This document shows positions 8,469 through 18,118 of a DNA stretch of 47,788 bases, in pieces. Made by a program: the position numbers and the translations under genes. Source of the DNA: JASLDZ01 sp964242895 (GTDB taxonomy: Bacteria; Pseudomonadota; Alphaproteobacteria; Caulobacterales; Caulobacteraceae); contig CAXTBN010000015.1 of NCBI GenBank assembly GCA_964242895.1, positions 1 through 47,788 on the forward strand. Reading direction: 5' to 3'. The stretch's first letter is position 1. Each line of letters starts with the position of its first letter. The notes beneath the pieces are model-generated. The model did not search any database. It saw only the letters and a list, made by a program, of their open reading frames with translations, and was not told the DNA's origin.

Positions 8469-11400
8469 TCAGGGCGCGCCTGCTTTCACGACCGCCTCGC
8501 CAAGCACCAGCAGCTCCGCGCCTCGCCACCCGCCCGCCGGCGTCGCCGGCGCGGCTTCCAGACCGTCTCCTGTGCCGGGCGGAGCGCCCCGGCGGTTGAG
8601 CCGGACCAGGACGGCGGTCGCCACCCCGGGCACGGCCTGCGCGGCGGCCAGGAGGGTGGCGGCGCGCACCGGCTCGCCGATGTCGCGCGCGGCGAAGCAG
8701 AAGGCGTCGCGCAGGGCGTCGACCACCGCCGCCCGCACGCCGGCCGCGTCGATCACGCTTGGCGCGCAGTCGACCGCCAACTCGACGTCGAACCGCACCT
8801 CACGCGCCCCCGCCAGGGTCAGCGGCGGTCGGCGCGGACCCAGTACGTTCAAGTCGGCGCGCAATGCCTTGAGATCGACCGGGCCCGCCTCGGCGTCCAG
8901 GGTTGCGTTGACGTCCCGAGCGCCCATCACGGTGAGCACGACTCCCGGAGACCCGCCCGCGGCCGTCCGGTCGGCGGCCAGGACCTTGCCGACGTCCGGA
9001 CGCGCCAGGGCGATCCCCTCGAAATCGCGCAGGGACACGAGCCGACCCAGGGCCCGGGCGCGGGCGGGGGCGGTCCAACGGCTCTGCAGCGGGTCCTCGG
9101 CGTCAGACCCGCCCTTCGCGGGCAGAGGATTGACGGCGCCGCGTACGCCGGCCGGCCGCTTCTTCAGCAGAACGAGTTCGCCCGCTCCGACATCGCCGTC
9201 CGCGCCCGCACCGATACGGCTGAGCGCCAGGACGTTGCCGGCGCCGGTCGGCAACCGCCGTCCACGCCGCCCGTCGCCGAACACGAGGGACAGGGCGCTG
9301 TCGGCGGTCTCTGCGACGCGATAGTGGGCGTCCAGCGGCCCGGAGCGTGCGAAGTCGGCCACCTCGGTCCAGAGCTGGCCGACGGAGGCGAAGTCCGTCG
9401 GACGCAGCTGCGCGCTGATCGACAGCGGGTCCCCGGCCGAGGCGTCGCGGACGCGCACCTCCAGCCGGTGCGACGCCCGCTCGCCATGGTGGATGCGCGA
9501 GCCTTCGTCGGAAGGCGCGCTGTGCGGACCTCCCTCGAGGAGGAAGGCTTGGTTCTCAATAGTGTTGTCGCCGTCGCCGAGGATCTGGCCGAAGACCGGC
9601 GTCTCGCCGTGACTGGCCCGCACCACGTTCGCGTTCACCGTCACGCTCGCGGCGTCGTATGTGCGGCTCAAAGGCGAAGCGAGCGTGAGACGCGTCGAGA
9701 GGCCGTCGACCGCCGGCTCGGCGCTCAGCACCGTCGCCACGTCGCAGACCGCCTCGCTCCTCGGGTCCGACGGGAGCAGCTCCGCCTCCACCTCGCCGGC
9801 CTCGAACTCCAGGCCCGCGGCGCTGCGCACGGTCAGGCGGGCGGAAGCGCCGGCGGAAGTCCTCTCCGCCATCAGCTCGAGGTCGCGGGAGAAGGTCACG
9901 CGGATGTCGCCACCCTCGTCGGCCGTGAGCCACGCCCGGCCGCCCTTGACCTCCACGGTCCAGCGCCGGGGGGCCTCCAGCAGGAGATCGCGGGCGTCGC
10001 CCAAGTCGAGACCGAGAGGCGCGAGCGCCGCCTTCACCGCATCGTTCACGGAGCCTCCGGCCCGCGTCGGCAGGGCGGCGGCCAAGCCGGCGACCCGGCC
10101 CAGTTCGCCTGGTTCGGCGAAGGCCTCCGCCTTCACGCCCGCGCAGGGTCGCAGCGTGGTCGATCGCGCCGCGCCGACGTACACGGCGCCTTCGGCGCCG
10201 ACGGTCAGGGCGAGCACATCACCTGCGAAGGTCGACACTCGCGCTCCGTCGCAGAGCACTGCGCCGTCCCGCAGGCGGGTCCACAGCCTGCCCTCGCCGT
10301 CGAAGGCCGCCTCCTCTGACGGCGCGGGCGTTCCGGCGCGGGCGACCGCCTCCCAGCGCTCCCGGCCGTTCCAGCTCAGCAGGCCCGCGTCGGTGGCGGC
10401 GTGAGCGATCTCTCCCGCCGTGAGCAGCTGGTTGATGCGCGTTCCATCCGCCGTTCGCACGGTGACGGCGTCACCGTCCGAAATCCGCACCACCGCACCA
10501 TCGGCCGTGCCCGCCAGCCAGCCGCCGCGCCAGCTTGCGACCGCGGTGACGTCGAGGCCCGCACTTCCTTCCGCGAGCGCCCAGCCGGTCGACGGATCGC
10601 GCAGGTGCAGACCGGCGACGGAGGCCGCCGCGACGACGTCCCGGTCCACGGCCACGGCGCGCACCGCCACGCCGGCCGGCCCAAAGGCGTTCCAAGCACC
10701 TCCTCGCGTCGCGCTGCGCACGCCCCACGCGCCGGCGGCGAGCAAGAGATCGCCGAACGCGGCCAGGTCGGTGGCCGCGCCCCCGAGGGCTTCGGTCGCG
10801 AAGGCCTCGCCTCCTGCGAGCAGGACGTCGTTCTCCGTAGCGGCGACAAGGCCCCATGCGGGGGTGGCGCACAGCAGACGCACGGTTCGGTCCGCGAGCT
10901 GCGGGTCGCTCCAGCCGCCGGCGTCGTCTCGCCCGCGCAGCCCTCCCGCACCGCCGCGGAGCCGCAGGCGCGGCCGGCGGCCCGTGACGGCCAGGGTGCG
11001 GCCGGCCAGGTCCGGGTGCGCGCCGGCGAGGCGGAGCGCGGCGCCGTCCAGGCGCTGGAGCGGGGGCGGGACGGTGTCGACGATCGTGGCCGGCGCGCCG
11101 CCGAGGTGAAGGCGCGCGGTGCGGGCGTCCAGTGCAGCGGGCGCGCCCTCCAGCCGGACGCGAGTCACCCGCCCGCTTCGGCCGAAGGCGTTGCGCGACA
11201 CGAGCTCGACCTCGCGCACGCGCACGGCGGTGAGCTCGTCGGCGGTCTCCACCACGACCCGATCATCGACGTCGAGCCCCGTGCAGGAGGCGTTCAGATC
11301 GATCCACCCGTCGGCGCCGGGACGCTGGACAAGGCCGGGCCAGTCGGTCTCGACGTAGCCTGTGAAGCTCTCCGCGACGATGACCAGGCGGGGCGCCACC

Positions 11401-13109
11401 TGCAGAAGCAGGGTCACCGCACGGCCCTCGGCGCCGGCGGTCCAACCCGCCCCGCGCCCGTCGCGGCGGCTCCATCCCGCCCCGTCGGCGGCGAAGATCG
11501 CGGCGCCTGATGCGGCGACCTGATCAGGCGGGGGGCGCCCTTCGCGCGAGGCAAGCGCGGTCCACGTCCGCCCATCCGTCGAAAGCTTCAGGCCGTCGCG
11601 TGTCGCTGCGACCAAGTCGCCGGCGCCGGTCTCCGCCAGCGCGGTCGCCTCGCCCGCGACGGCGAGTGTCCAGCGGGAGCCCGGGGCCGCGGCGTGGAAC
11701 AGCCCGGCCTCGGTCGCAGCGACGACGGCGTCGCCCTTGCGCCACAGCGCCCGCACTCCGACCGGCGTCCCGTCTGCCGACGCGCCACCCAGCCCGTCGC
11801 GCCACGACGCCCACCCGCTGGCGTCCGGCCGCAGCCGCCAGACTCCAGCGGCCGTCGCCACCGTCAGGCCGGCGTGCCTGCCTTCGACGAACAGAAGGTC
11901 CTCGACGGGGAGCGAGGGAAGGCGGGGCCGCACGTCGGCCTCAGGCGCGGCGGTCGGCGCGAGGGCGGCGGGCGACCAGGTGCGGCCGCCGTCGCCGGAG
12001 AACAGCACCTCGCCCCGCGCCACTCCTGCGTAGAGGCGGTCGTGCGGACCCGCGCGCAGCACGGTCACGGGCGACTGCAGCGACGGGGCGCCACAGCGGA
12101 TCCAGCCGTCGTGGGTCCGGCGGAGGACGGCGTCCTCGACCCCGACATACAGGACGCCGTCTGAGCCCTGGGCGGCCGCGCGCACGTCGCCAGGCGGCAG
12201 GCCCGCGGCCGCGTCCGCCCAGGTCGCGCCGTCATCGTAGGAAAGCCGCACCGCACCTGTCCGCGTGCCGGTGAGCGCCTTCACCGCATCGGGCGCCTGG
12301 CTCCAAGGCGGAGCATCGGCGCCGAGCAGCCGCACGGTCCGCGTGCAGGTCCAAAGGCGCGGCGTCGCTCCTGCTGGCGCGAGCGCGTCCGACCAGCCGA
12401 GCCAGGCCGCGCCGTCGTCCTGCACGTCGACCTCGGTGACGAGGCGGACCTGCGCCGTCGCCACCCGCCCGGAGGGATCGGCGACCACGAGGGCCGTGCC
12501 GGGCTTCAGCTTGCGGCCGTCCGCCACCTTCACCGCCGTGGTGATCGGCTTGGTGGCCGCGGCCTCGACGGACGACGCCGAGCTGAGCGCGTTCCACTGC
12601 ACGCGACCGACGAAGTCTCCGTCCGTCTCGAACACGACGGCGGGTGCGGCGCCCGTCGCGATGCTTTGGACGGCGAGGCCCTTCGCCACCGCCAGCGGGG
12701 CTGAGTCGTCCCCGTCGCGCCGGGGGGTCAGGGTCAGGGCGAGATGCGTCGTGGCGGAGGTCGCGGACCGGGGCGCGTAGCCCAGGGCGGCGGTGAGCGC
12801 GCGCACGGAGAACGCCTCCGTGGCCGTGCGCAGGAAACCCTCTTGCGCGATGCGTTCCTGATAGAAGGACAGGTTGTCGCCGATCGCCGCCCAGGAAGAC
12901 ACCAAGGCGTGGACGAAGCCGTTCGGGTCATCAAGGTTGAGCGTGGCCGCCATCCCCGCGGTCGGGCTCTGCAGCTCGGACGTTCGCAGACGCGACAGCA
13001 TCCAGTCGCGGAACTGCCCATGAACGCCCAGGCGGTAGTCGAGCCGTGTCCGCCGATAAGGGGTCGCCGCACGGGCGGGTGCGGCGGCGTCGGGCGGCGT
13101 GTCCGTCAT
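8469..13109 (-). CDS. Baseplate J-type protein with two beta-propeller-like insertions
   Basis: The ATG at 13109 overlaps the previous stop as ATGA, giving 1546 residues, roughly twice the usual size for this family. The N-terminal ~270 residues (GLVQ-type tail features such as MAATLNLDDPNGFVHAL and ERIAQEGFLRTATE) and the last ~420 (VSLRDFEGIALARPDVGKVL; TVNANVVRASHGETPVFGQI) are typical of 'putative baseplate assembly protein' members related to gpJ/gp6. Two blocks are inserted. Block 1 spans about residues 275-585, with sialidase/BNR-like DDGATW, GDGGRTW and TDGRTW. Block 2 spans about residues 735-990, with repeating LLCATPAWGLVAAT-like blades. The J-family core resumes between them (DGWIDLNASCTGLDVDDRVVV). 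Known: J-type proteins build baseplate wedges. Inference: the propellers project from the baseplate and could bind glycans or surface proteins. The operon is continuous on both sides. Confidence 0.82.
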   Translation of the reverse strand: MTDTPPDAAAPARAATPYRRTRLDYRLGVHGQFRDWMLSRLRTSELQSPTAGMAATLNLDDPNGFVHALVSSWAAIGDNLSFYQERIAQEGFLRTATEAFSVRALTAALGYAPRSATSATTHLALTLTPRRDGDDSAPLAVAKGLAVQSIATGAAPAVVFETDGDFVGRVQWNALSSASSVEAAATKPITTAVKVADGRKLKPGTALVVADPSGRVATAQVRLVTEVDVQDDGAAWLGWSDALAPAGATPRLWTCTRTVRLLGADAPPWSQAPDAVKALTGTRTGAVRLSYDDGATWADAAAGLPPGDVRAAAQGSDGVLYVGVEDAVLRRTHDGWIRCGAPSLQSPVTVLRAGPHDRLYAGVARGEVLFSGDGGRTWSPAALAPTAAPEADVRPRLPSLPVEDLLFVEGRHAGLTVATAAGVWRLRPDASGWASWRDGLGGASADGTPVGVRALWRKGDAVVAATEAGLFHAAAPGSRWTLAVAGEATALAETGAGDLVAATRDGLKLSTDGRTWTALASREGRPPPDQVAASGAAIFAADGAGWSRRDGRGAGWTAGAEGRAVTLLLQVAPRLVIVAESFTGYVETDWPGLVQRPGADGWIDLNASCTGLDVDDRVVVETADELTAVRVREVELVSRNAFGRSGRVTRVRLEGAPAALDARTARLHLGGAPATIVDTVPPPLQRLDGAALRLAGAHPDLAGRTLAVTGRRPRLRLRGGAGGLRGRDDAGGWSDPQLADRTVRLLCATPAWGLVAATENDVLLAGGEAFATEALGGAATDLAAFGDLLLAAGAWGVRSATRGGAWNAFGPAGVAVRAVAVDRDVVAAASVAGLHLRDPSTGWALAEGSAGLDVTAVASWRGGWLAGTADGAVVRISDGDAVTVRTADGTRINQLLTAGEIAHAATDAGLLSWNGRERWEAVARAGTPAPSEEAAFDGEGRLWTRLRDGAVLCDGARVSTFAGDVLALTVGAEGAVYVGAARSTTLRPCAGVKAEAFAEPGELGRVAGLAAALPTRAGGSVNDAVKAALAPLGLDLGDARDLLLEAPRRWTVEVKGGRAWLTADEGGDIRVTFSRDLELMAERTSAGASARLTVRSAAGLEFEAGEVEAELLPSDPRSEAVCDVATVLSAEPAVDGLSTRLTLASPLSRTYDAASVTVNANVVRASHGETPVFGQILGDGDNTIENQAFLLEGGPHSAPSDEGSRIHHGERASHRLEVRVRDASAGDPLSISAQLRPTDFASVGQLWTEVADFARSGPLDAHYRVAETADSALSLVFGDGRRGRRLPTGAGNVLALSRIGAGADGDVGAGELVLLKKRPAGVRGAVNPLPAKGGSDAEDPLQSRWTAPARARALGRLVSLRDFEGIALARPDVGKVLAADRTAAGGSPGVVLTVMGARDVNATLDAEAGPVDLKALRADLNVLGPRRPPLTLAGAREVRFDVELAVDCAPSVIDAAGVRAAVVDALRDAFCFAARDIGEPVRAATLLAAAQAVPGVATAVLVRLNRRGAPPGTGDGLEAAPATPAGGWRGAELLVLGEAVVKAGAP

Positions 13110-15472
13110 GACACCACCCGCGCTTCTATCTTGAGCACGCCGCGGCCCGCGGCGGTGACGACGTCGTCCAGCTGCGCCACCTCCCATGGATCGAGCTCGA
13201 TCCGCCCGGAGGCGGGCGTCGCCTCTCCGTCTGAGCCGAGCCGCCGGAAGGCGTGCAGGTGAACGTCGATCACGCCCGCCTCCGCGAGGACGGCGGCGGC
13301 GACCGGACCAACGGCGACCACGCCTCCGAACCGGCGGTCTCCGGCGCGGAGCAGGCGCCGCACGCGGCCTTCCGCGCCCCGCAGGGCGTCCGAGGCGCGA
13401 CGCGGTGCGGCGACGTCGATCTGCAGGTGCAGATCGAGCGGTGCGAACCGGGGCGCCCGCACCTCGAAGCGGGTGTCGATCAGGCGGCGAGCCTCCAGAC
13501 GGTTCGACACCTCGCGGAGCAGCGCCGCGCCGGGCGCGCCGCCGCCCTTCGGCAGCACACGCACGACGGTCACGCCCCGGCCGCCCGCGCGTCGCTCCCA
13601 GGCCGTCGCGTCCAGCACTCCGGGGTGCTCGAGTGCGGCGGCGACGTAGTCCTCGGGGATGACGCAGCGGAGCTGTTTGCGGAAGGCGCTCGGCGCGTCC
13701 AGTCGCAACCGCTCCATCGGCTCGCGCTCGACGCCGCCAGCCGCCGCGAGCGGGTTGGAGACGCCTGCGATCACCGCGTCGCCCAACTCGTCGCGCGACG
13801 CCCAGGCGACAAGACTACCGGCCCCGACGTTCGTCGCCATGCGCCCGCGTCGGCAGCTCGCCTGAAGGTCTCGGCCCGACTGCGGGCTGCGACCGGACCG
13901 ATTGTCGCCGAAACGCAGCCTCGTCGTCCCATCCTCCTCCGTCTCCGCAACGAAGCGGCGCGCGAAGCGGCCCGCGTCCAGGAGGTCGCGCATCGGGAGC
14001 CAGACGGCGGAAACGTCGGCCGATTCCGTCAGCCGCACCTGCGCCGTGGCTTCACGTGGATCGGGGGCCGTGAAGCTGCTGGCGGGCCGTGTGCGTTCGA
14101 CGGCGTCGTCATAGGGCGCCGCATAGATCAAGTCGGTCCACGGAAGCTCCAGCCGTAACGGCCGTGCCGTCGCCGCGTCGTAGGGCTCGGGGCCGTCGAG
14201 CCGACAGGGGGCCGGAGCGGTCCAGACGCCGGCCTCGGCGGGCGTCACGTTGCCCCAGACCTGCGCCAGAGCCGTGACCGGCCGGCCCCCGACGAGTGCG
14301 GCGACCGGCAGCGTGGCCGGCAGCGCGTCCTCCGCGGCCCAGCTGATCTCCACGAGGCTCTCGCGCGTGAGCGGGTCGTCGAACGGGCGTGCGTCCCTGA
14401 CGAGTCGCACCGGATGTGGCGGCCGACCAGCGGACGGGGCGCTCACAGCGCTTCCGGGCGCGGCGGCCAGGATCACCACATCGCCCGCCCTCAGATCGCC
14501 GCCGCCCTTCAGCACCGCCGTCGTCGCGCCCCGGGGCAACGCGTACTCGCGCGCGCCCCAGTCGTGGAGGTCCAGGCTCTCGTGCGCGACCCGCACATGC
14601 GTGTCGGCGAGCGTCTCGAAGGCGGCGGCGCCCGCTCCTGCAAGGGTGTCCAGGCCGCGCCCGGCGATGTCAGGGCGATCACACGTGACCACCAGCCCCT
14701 TGCGGATCACCCCGTCGCCCGTGACGCGCAGGCGCAGCCAGGCGCGGGCGGCGCATCCCTCGTGCGCGTGTGCGTCCAGCAGGCGGGCGTGGCGCTTCAC
14801 CGAGACACGTCGGCGTGCTGTGGAGAGGTAGGCTTCCGTCGCTACGGCGTCCTGGAAATAGGAGAGCTGATCCGCCGCATAGGCCAGCACCTCGACCATC
14901 GTGACGCCCAGGTCGGCGGCGTGGCGTTCGGTCCAGGCGGGCAGGGCGCCCGCCATGCGGTCCAGGAGGAGCTGCCGAAAGCCATCGTAGTCGCGCGCCA
15001 GGTAATCGACATCGGCGGCTTCGGGAGGCGGCGCAGGGATGCGCAGCTCTGCGGCGCTCGGCGCTCCCGCCAGCTGGAGGATGGCGGTGCGCGACAGCGG
15101 GTCGACGAACCTGCTCGCTCGGAGCTCGACGGTCAGTTCCTCCGGCCGCGAGCCCTCCTCCAGCACGGCCAGAGGATCGAAGGCCGCGCGCAAGGTGGTG
15201 TCGTCGACCCGCTGGAGCGCGTGCGCCGCGTGGGCGGGGGCGCCCGGCCGCTGCGCACGCACGGAGACGTCGGCCGGCTTCAGCCCGGGCGGGACCGCGC
15301 CTTTGTCGTCCACCCGGCTGGCGATGAAGCGCAGGTCGACGTCGAAGCGGTGCGGGCCGGTGGGTGCTCGTTCGACGCGCTCCACCCCCCTCAGCACGGG
15401 ATGCGCGGCGACGAGCGGGCGCCGTTGCGCGCGGAGCCGTCCGTCGGCCGCGAGGGACTCCAGGAAGGGCAT
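13106..15472 (-). CDS. Putative baseplate assembly protein (J/gp6-like wedge component)
   Basis: This 788-residue protein of the phage-like baseplate assembly family has the wedge signature DVDYLARDYDGFRQLLLDRM at about 155-175, followed by TMVEVLAYAADQLSYFQDAVATEAYL (split here for length: TMVEVLAYAADQL and SYFQDAVATEAYL). The C-terminal J-like region includes FRKQLRCVIPEDYVAAALEH and TVVRVLPKGGGAP. The start ATG overlaps the gp25 stop by one base (TGATG), and its own stop overlaps the next start (ATGA), so it is probably translationally coupled. Known: in Afp/PVC particles two J-type proteins (Afp11/Afp12-like) form the wedge around the hub. Inference: this is the smaller, unmodified partner of the 1546-residue protein encoded next. 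No unusual residues were noted. Confidence 0.85.
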   Translation of the reverse strand: MPFLESLAADGRLRAQRRPLVAAHPVLRGVERVERAPTGPHRFDVDLRFIASRVDDKGAVPPGLKPADVSVRAQRPGAPAHAAHALQRVDDTTLRAAFDPLAVLEEGSRPEELTVELRASRFVDPLSRTAILQLAGAPSAAELRIPAPPPEAADVDYLARDYDGFRQLLLDRMAGALPAWTERHAADLGVTMVEVLAYAADQLSYFQDAVATEAYLSTARRRVSVKRHARLLDAHAHEGCAARAWLRLRVTGDGVIRKGLVVTCDRPDIAGRGLDTLAGAGAAAFETLADTHVRVAHESLDLHDWGAREYALPRGATTAVLKGGGDLRAGDVVILAAAPGSAVSAPSAGRPPHPVRLVRDARPFDDPLTRESLVEISWAAEDALPATLPVAALVGGRPVTALAQVWGNVTPAEAGVWTAPAPCRLDGPEPYDAATARPLRLELPWTDLIYAAPYDDAVERTRPASSFTAPDPREATAQVRLTESADVSAVWLPMRDLLDAGRFARRFVAETEEDGTTRLRFGDNRSGRSPQSGRDLQASCRRGRMATNVGAGSLVAWASRDELGDAVIAGVSNPLAAAGGVEREPMERLRLDAPSAFRKQLRCVIPEDYVAAALEHPGVLDATAWERRAGGRGVTVVRVLPKGGGAPGAALLREVSNRLEARRLIDTRFEVRAPRFAPLDLHLQIDVAAPRRASDALRGAEGRVRRLLRAGDRRFGGVVAVGPVAAAVLAEAGVIDVHLHAFRRLGSDGEATPASGRIELDPWEVAQLDDVVTAAGRGVLKIEARVVS

Positions 15473-15822
15473 CAGGCGGCGAAGGCGGCGACCCGCCGCG
15501 TCCGGTCGCTCAGCAGCGTGTAGGCGATGACCACGGCCATCGCGGACTCGCGTGGCTCAACCGACACGCCCTCGACCTGGATCAGATCGCCCAGCCACTT
15601 GAGCAGTCCGCCGCGGACCAGCGCCTGGGTCACCGCCACGAGTTCACTGTTCAGCGGCTCGAACACCAGCCGGGAGAGTCCACAGCCGAAATCGGGTCGA
15701 TTCACACGCTCGCCCGGGTCGGTGAACAGGACCTGCTCGATCATCTGCTCCACGTGCGCGGGCTCGGACGCCAGGGCGAGCCGGCCGTCGGGCGCTATGG
15801 CGAAGGGATAGGCGATCTGCAC
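15472..15822 (-). CDS. gp25/GPW-like baseplate wedge protein
   Basis: The 116-residue product starts MQIAYPFAIAPDGRLALA and contains the GPW/gp25 hallmark around FTDPGERVNRPDFGCGLSRL, followed by FEPLN. This is a small, strongly conserved sheath-initiator component of contractile tails (T4 gp25, Afp9/Pvc9). In known structures it connects the baseplate wedge to the first sheath ring. Length and motif order are normal. It lies between the spike and the first J-type gene, which is the canonical position, and overlaps the latter by one base. Confidence 0.92.
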   Translation of the reverse strand: MQIAYPFAIAPDGRLALASEPAHVEQMIEQVLFTDPGERVNRPDFGCGLSRLVFEPLNSELVAVTQALVRGGLLKWLGDLIQVEGVSVEPRESAMAVVIAYTLLSDRTRRVAAFAA

Positions 15823-15828
15823 GGCAGG

Positions 15829-16653
15829 CTAGTTGATCAAGACGAGGGCGCCGGTCAGGGCCAGCACCTCGCCCGCGGTGACCGAGGCCGCCTCGCCCGC
15901 CGTCACCGTGGCGGCGGCCCCCGCCTCCACCGTCACGGCTCCCGACGCCGCGATGGACACGTCGGCCTCCGCCGCGACGACGACGCCGCCCTCCGCCGTG
16001 AGCTGGATGGCGGGCGCGACGACGCCGACCAGCTCCTCCGTCACCGTCAGCGTGCTGGCGGGCACCGCGACCTCGGTTCCGACCTCCGTCATGGAGACTG
16101 TGGACGGCGGGTAGGTCAGGGTGATGCCCGTCTCCGTCATCATCTTCAGCGTCGCGGGGGGCGCCAGGATGGTCACGCCCGCACTGTCGAAAGTCATCTT
16201 CAACGGCGTGGTCACCGCGCCGGGGAGGCACTCGAGCACGACGCCGCCCGCCTCCGGCGTATCGTTCATGACGAAGGTGACGAACTGCGTCTTGAGGATC
16301 TTGACGAGCGGGTTCGGCGGTTCGGGCGCGCCCACCGGCGTCTCCCCCTCCGCCCAGAAGCCGCCCACCCAGACGGGGAAGTTGAGGTCTCCGCCCTCGA
16401 ACTCCACCCAGACGTTCGCGGCCAGGGGAGGGATGGCGTAGAAGCCTACGCCCGCGCCCGCATAGGGTGCGCACGGCATGCACCAGTTCAGCGTCAGACC
16501 GGGCAGGATGGCCAGCTCCACTTGCAGACGGCCGATCAGCAGCGGGTCCTCGTTGTTGACCACCTTGCCTCGAAACTTGCCCCACAGCGGCCGGGAGCGG
16601 TCGTCAGCGTCGCGCCGGCCCCAACCGCCGCCGGGTCGGACGGAGGCGTTCAC
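15829..16653 (-). CDS. Baseplate assembly protein V / gp5-VgrG-like spike
   Basis: The GTG at 16653 forms a GTGA overlap with the upstream stop, giving 274 residues. Residues about 20-110 form the gp5 OB-fold region (LWGKFRGKVVNNEDPLLIGR, VELAILPGLTLNWCMP, then NVWVEFEGGDLNFPVWVGGF). The C-terminal half is a long series of short alternating hydrophobic strands rich in V, T and A (for example AVTVEAGAAATVTAGEAAS), as expected for the triple-stranded beta-helix of a spike. Known: trimeric gp5/VgrG-type proteins form the central spike, tipped by a PAAR protein. Inference: it receives the PAAR-like protein encoded divergently at 28725. No lysozyme or extra effector domain is fused to it. Confidence 0.88.
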   Translation of the reverse strand: MNASVRPGGGWGRRDADDRSRPLWGKFRGKVVNNEDPLLIGRLQVELAILPGLTLNWCMPCAPYAGAGVGFYAIPPLAANVWVEFEGGDLNFPVWVGGFWAEGETPVGAPEPPNPLVKILKTQFVTFVMNDTPEAGGVVLECLPGAVTTPLKMTFDSAGVTILAPPATLKMMTETGITLTYPPSTVSMTEVGTEVAVPASTLTVTEELVGVVAPAIQLTAEGGVVVAAEADVSIAASGAVTVEAGAAATVTAGEAASVTAGEVLALTGALVLIN

Positions 16654-17807
16654 GACGGCGGCGCCACGGGCAGAGTGGTCATCAGCCCTTCGCGCGCGAG
16701 CCCGAAGCTCTGCTTGTACTCGCCGCGCTTCACGGTGTGGGTGACGCTGTTGACGTAGTAGCCCCCGTCGAAACTGAGGCCGCATCCGCGCACGCACACC
16801 AGCCCCGGCGTGGTCAGGACCGAGCCGTAGCGGAAGGTGTCGAGCTCGCCCCGCGCGGTCACCACGCGGTCGGTCGAACGATCGGTCCGGCCCTGCGCTC
16901 GGGCGAAGGCGTCGGCCAGGGTCATCCCGGCGCTGTCGAACAGCGTCTCGCGAACGAAAGCTCCGTTGGTCATCAGAGCCGGCTCCAGCGCCAGGGGCGG
17001 CTCGCGCAGGCTGGCCATCGTCTGCATGGGCGCGTCCATCTCCGTCTCTGCGTCTTGGACGACGCCGCTGACGCGCTCGGGCGCCTCGCCGTCGTAGGTG
17101 AAATTGATCGACTCGACATTGGTCGCCGATCCCATGTCCACGGTCAGGGTGGAGAGCGGCACGCCGATGCGGGGAGGCGGCCCCCAGTAGGCGGTGTTGG
17201 TCATCGGGACCGGTCCGGGCCGGATCATGAAGACGTACCCGTGCCGCGACGCCAGCTGCTCGATGTAGCGCCGGTCGGTCTCCCGCTGCCCGGGAGTGCG
17301 CTCCATAGGATCGCTGACCACGGCGGTGGGCGTGGGGGCGACGACTGGGATCAGCCCCAGCAGGGCGATGTACTCGGCGAGCACGACCGACACGATGCCG
17401 GCGTCGCCCAGGCCGGGGTACTGCATGGTCCGTTCCCTCAGGTCCATGAAGCTGCCCACGTCCTTGCCCATGACGCTGATCACTGCGCCGCCGGCCGCCC
17501 GCGAATGCGCCATCTGCAAATTGGTCACAAAGCCGTCGCTGAGCGTACGCGGCAGGCCGTCGGCCAGGGTGACCACCACCACCACCCGCGCGCCCGTCGA
17601 GAGCAGGCGCGTCAGCAGCAGGTCGTAGTCGGGCGCGAAGGTGCGGGCGCGGTCGGCGTGCAGCTCCAGCTGGAAGCCCGAGGGCGCGCCGTCCGCATGG
17701 TCGACAGACACGCTCTCCAGCGCCTCCATCACGAACGCCGGCGCAGGCACGCAGGGGCCCAGCGTCGCGCCGATCAGCAGCGTCAGGACCGTCCCGGGAG
17801 TCTGCAC
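16650..17807 (-). CDS. gpD-like (late control protein) baseplate hub
   Basis: The product is 385 residues from a GTG at 17807, 10 bases after the LysM-gene stop and preceded by a GA-rich stretch. Extending to 17867 would overlap the upstream gene by 50 bases without family support. The sequence resembles gpD/VgrG-N hub proteins: GFQLELHADRARTFAPDYDL near the start, RRYIEQLASRHGYVFMIRPG in the middle, and GGYYVNSVTHTVKRGEYKQS at the end. Known: trimeric hub proteins adapt the six-fold inner tube to the three-fold spike (T4 gp27, Afp8 N-terminal half). Here hub and spike are separate adjacent genes, as in several eCIS lineages, whereas VgrG fuses them. Confidence 0.85.
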   Translation of the reverse strand: MQTPGTVLTLLIGATLGPCVPAPAFVMEALESVSVDHADGAPSGFQLELHADRARTFAPDYDLLLTRLLSTGARVVVVVTLADGLPRTLSDGFVTNLQMAHSRAAGGAVISVMGKDVGSFMDLRERTMQYPGLGDAGIVSVVLAEYIALLGLIPVVAPTPTAVVSDPMERTPGQRETDRRYIEQLASRHGYVFMIRPGPVPMTNTAYWGPPPRIGVPLSTLTVDMGSATNVESINFTYDGEAPERVSGVVQDAETEMDAPMQTMASLREPPLALEPALMTNGAFVRETLFDSAGMTLADAFARAQGRTDRSTDRVVTARGELDTFRYGSVLTTPGLVCVRGCGLSFDGGYYVNSVTHTVKRGEYKQSFGLAREGLMTTLPVAPPS

Positions 17808-17817
17808 GGAGGCGGCC

Positions 17818-18108
17818 TCAGGCTCCGGGCCGCGGCACGCGCAGCATGCGCCCCGGCGTGGCGACAAGCTCGACGGGGTCGAGCGCGGCGTTCGCGTCCG
17901 CGATGCGCCAACCCTGGCGGGGATCGCGGCCGAGCGAGGAGGCGACCAGGTCCAGGCGCGCGGCGGGCCCCGCCTCCACCACCGTCAGCGTGTCGCGCGA
18001 AGCCACTCCGGGAATGAAGCGCCGGCGCAGATAGGCGATGGCGCGGCCGCTCTCCGTCAGCAGCGTGGCGCGCTCGACGGAGGCGTAGCGGCTGGTGGGG
18101 CCGATCAC
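17818..18108 (-). CDS. Small LysM-domain baseplate protein
   Basis: I choose the GTG at 18108 (VIGPTSRYASVERATL), giving 96 residues, because a GTGAGGG ribosome-binding site lies about 8 bases upstream and the sequence before it does not look conserved. An ATG at 18135 is possible. The C-terminal half is a LysM-like module (TLTVVEAGPAARLDLVASSL, WRIADANAALDPVELV, GRMLRVP). Known: small LysM proteins next to the CIS tube protein stabilise the inner tube-baseplate junction in Afp/PVC-type particles (gpX/gp53 analogues). Length and position are typical. Confidence 0.8.
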   Translation of the reverse strand: MIGPTSRYASVERATLLTESGRAIAYLRRRFIPGVASRDTLTVVEAGPAARLDLVASSLGRDPRQGWRIADANAALDPVELVATPGRMLRVPRPGA

Positions 18109-18118
18109 CGCGCGGCCC

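Noticed and set aside
7117..9324. 735-codon rightward frame
   Set aside because: Antisense to the gpI-like and baseplate J-type genes; composition is that of a shadow frame.
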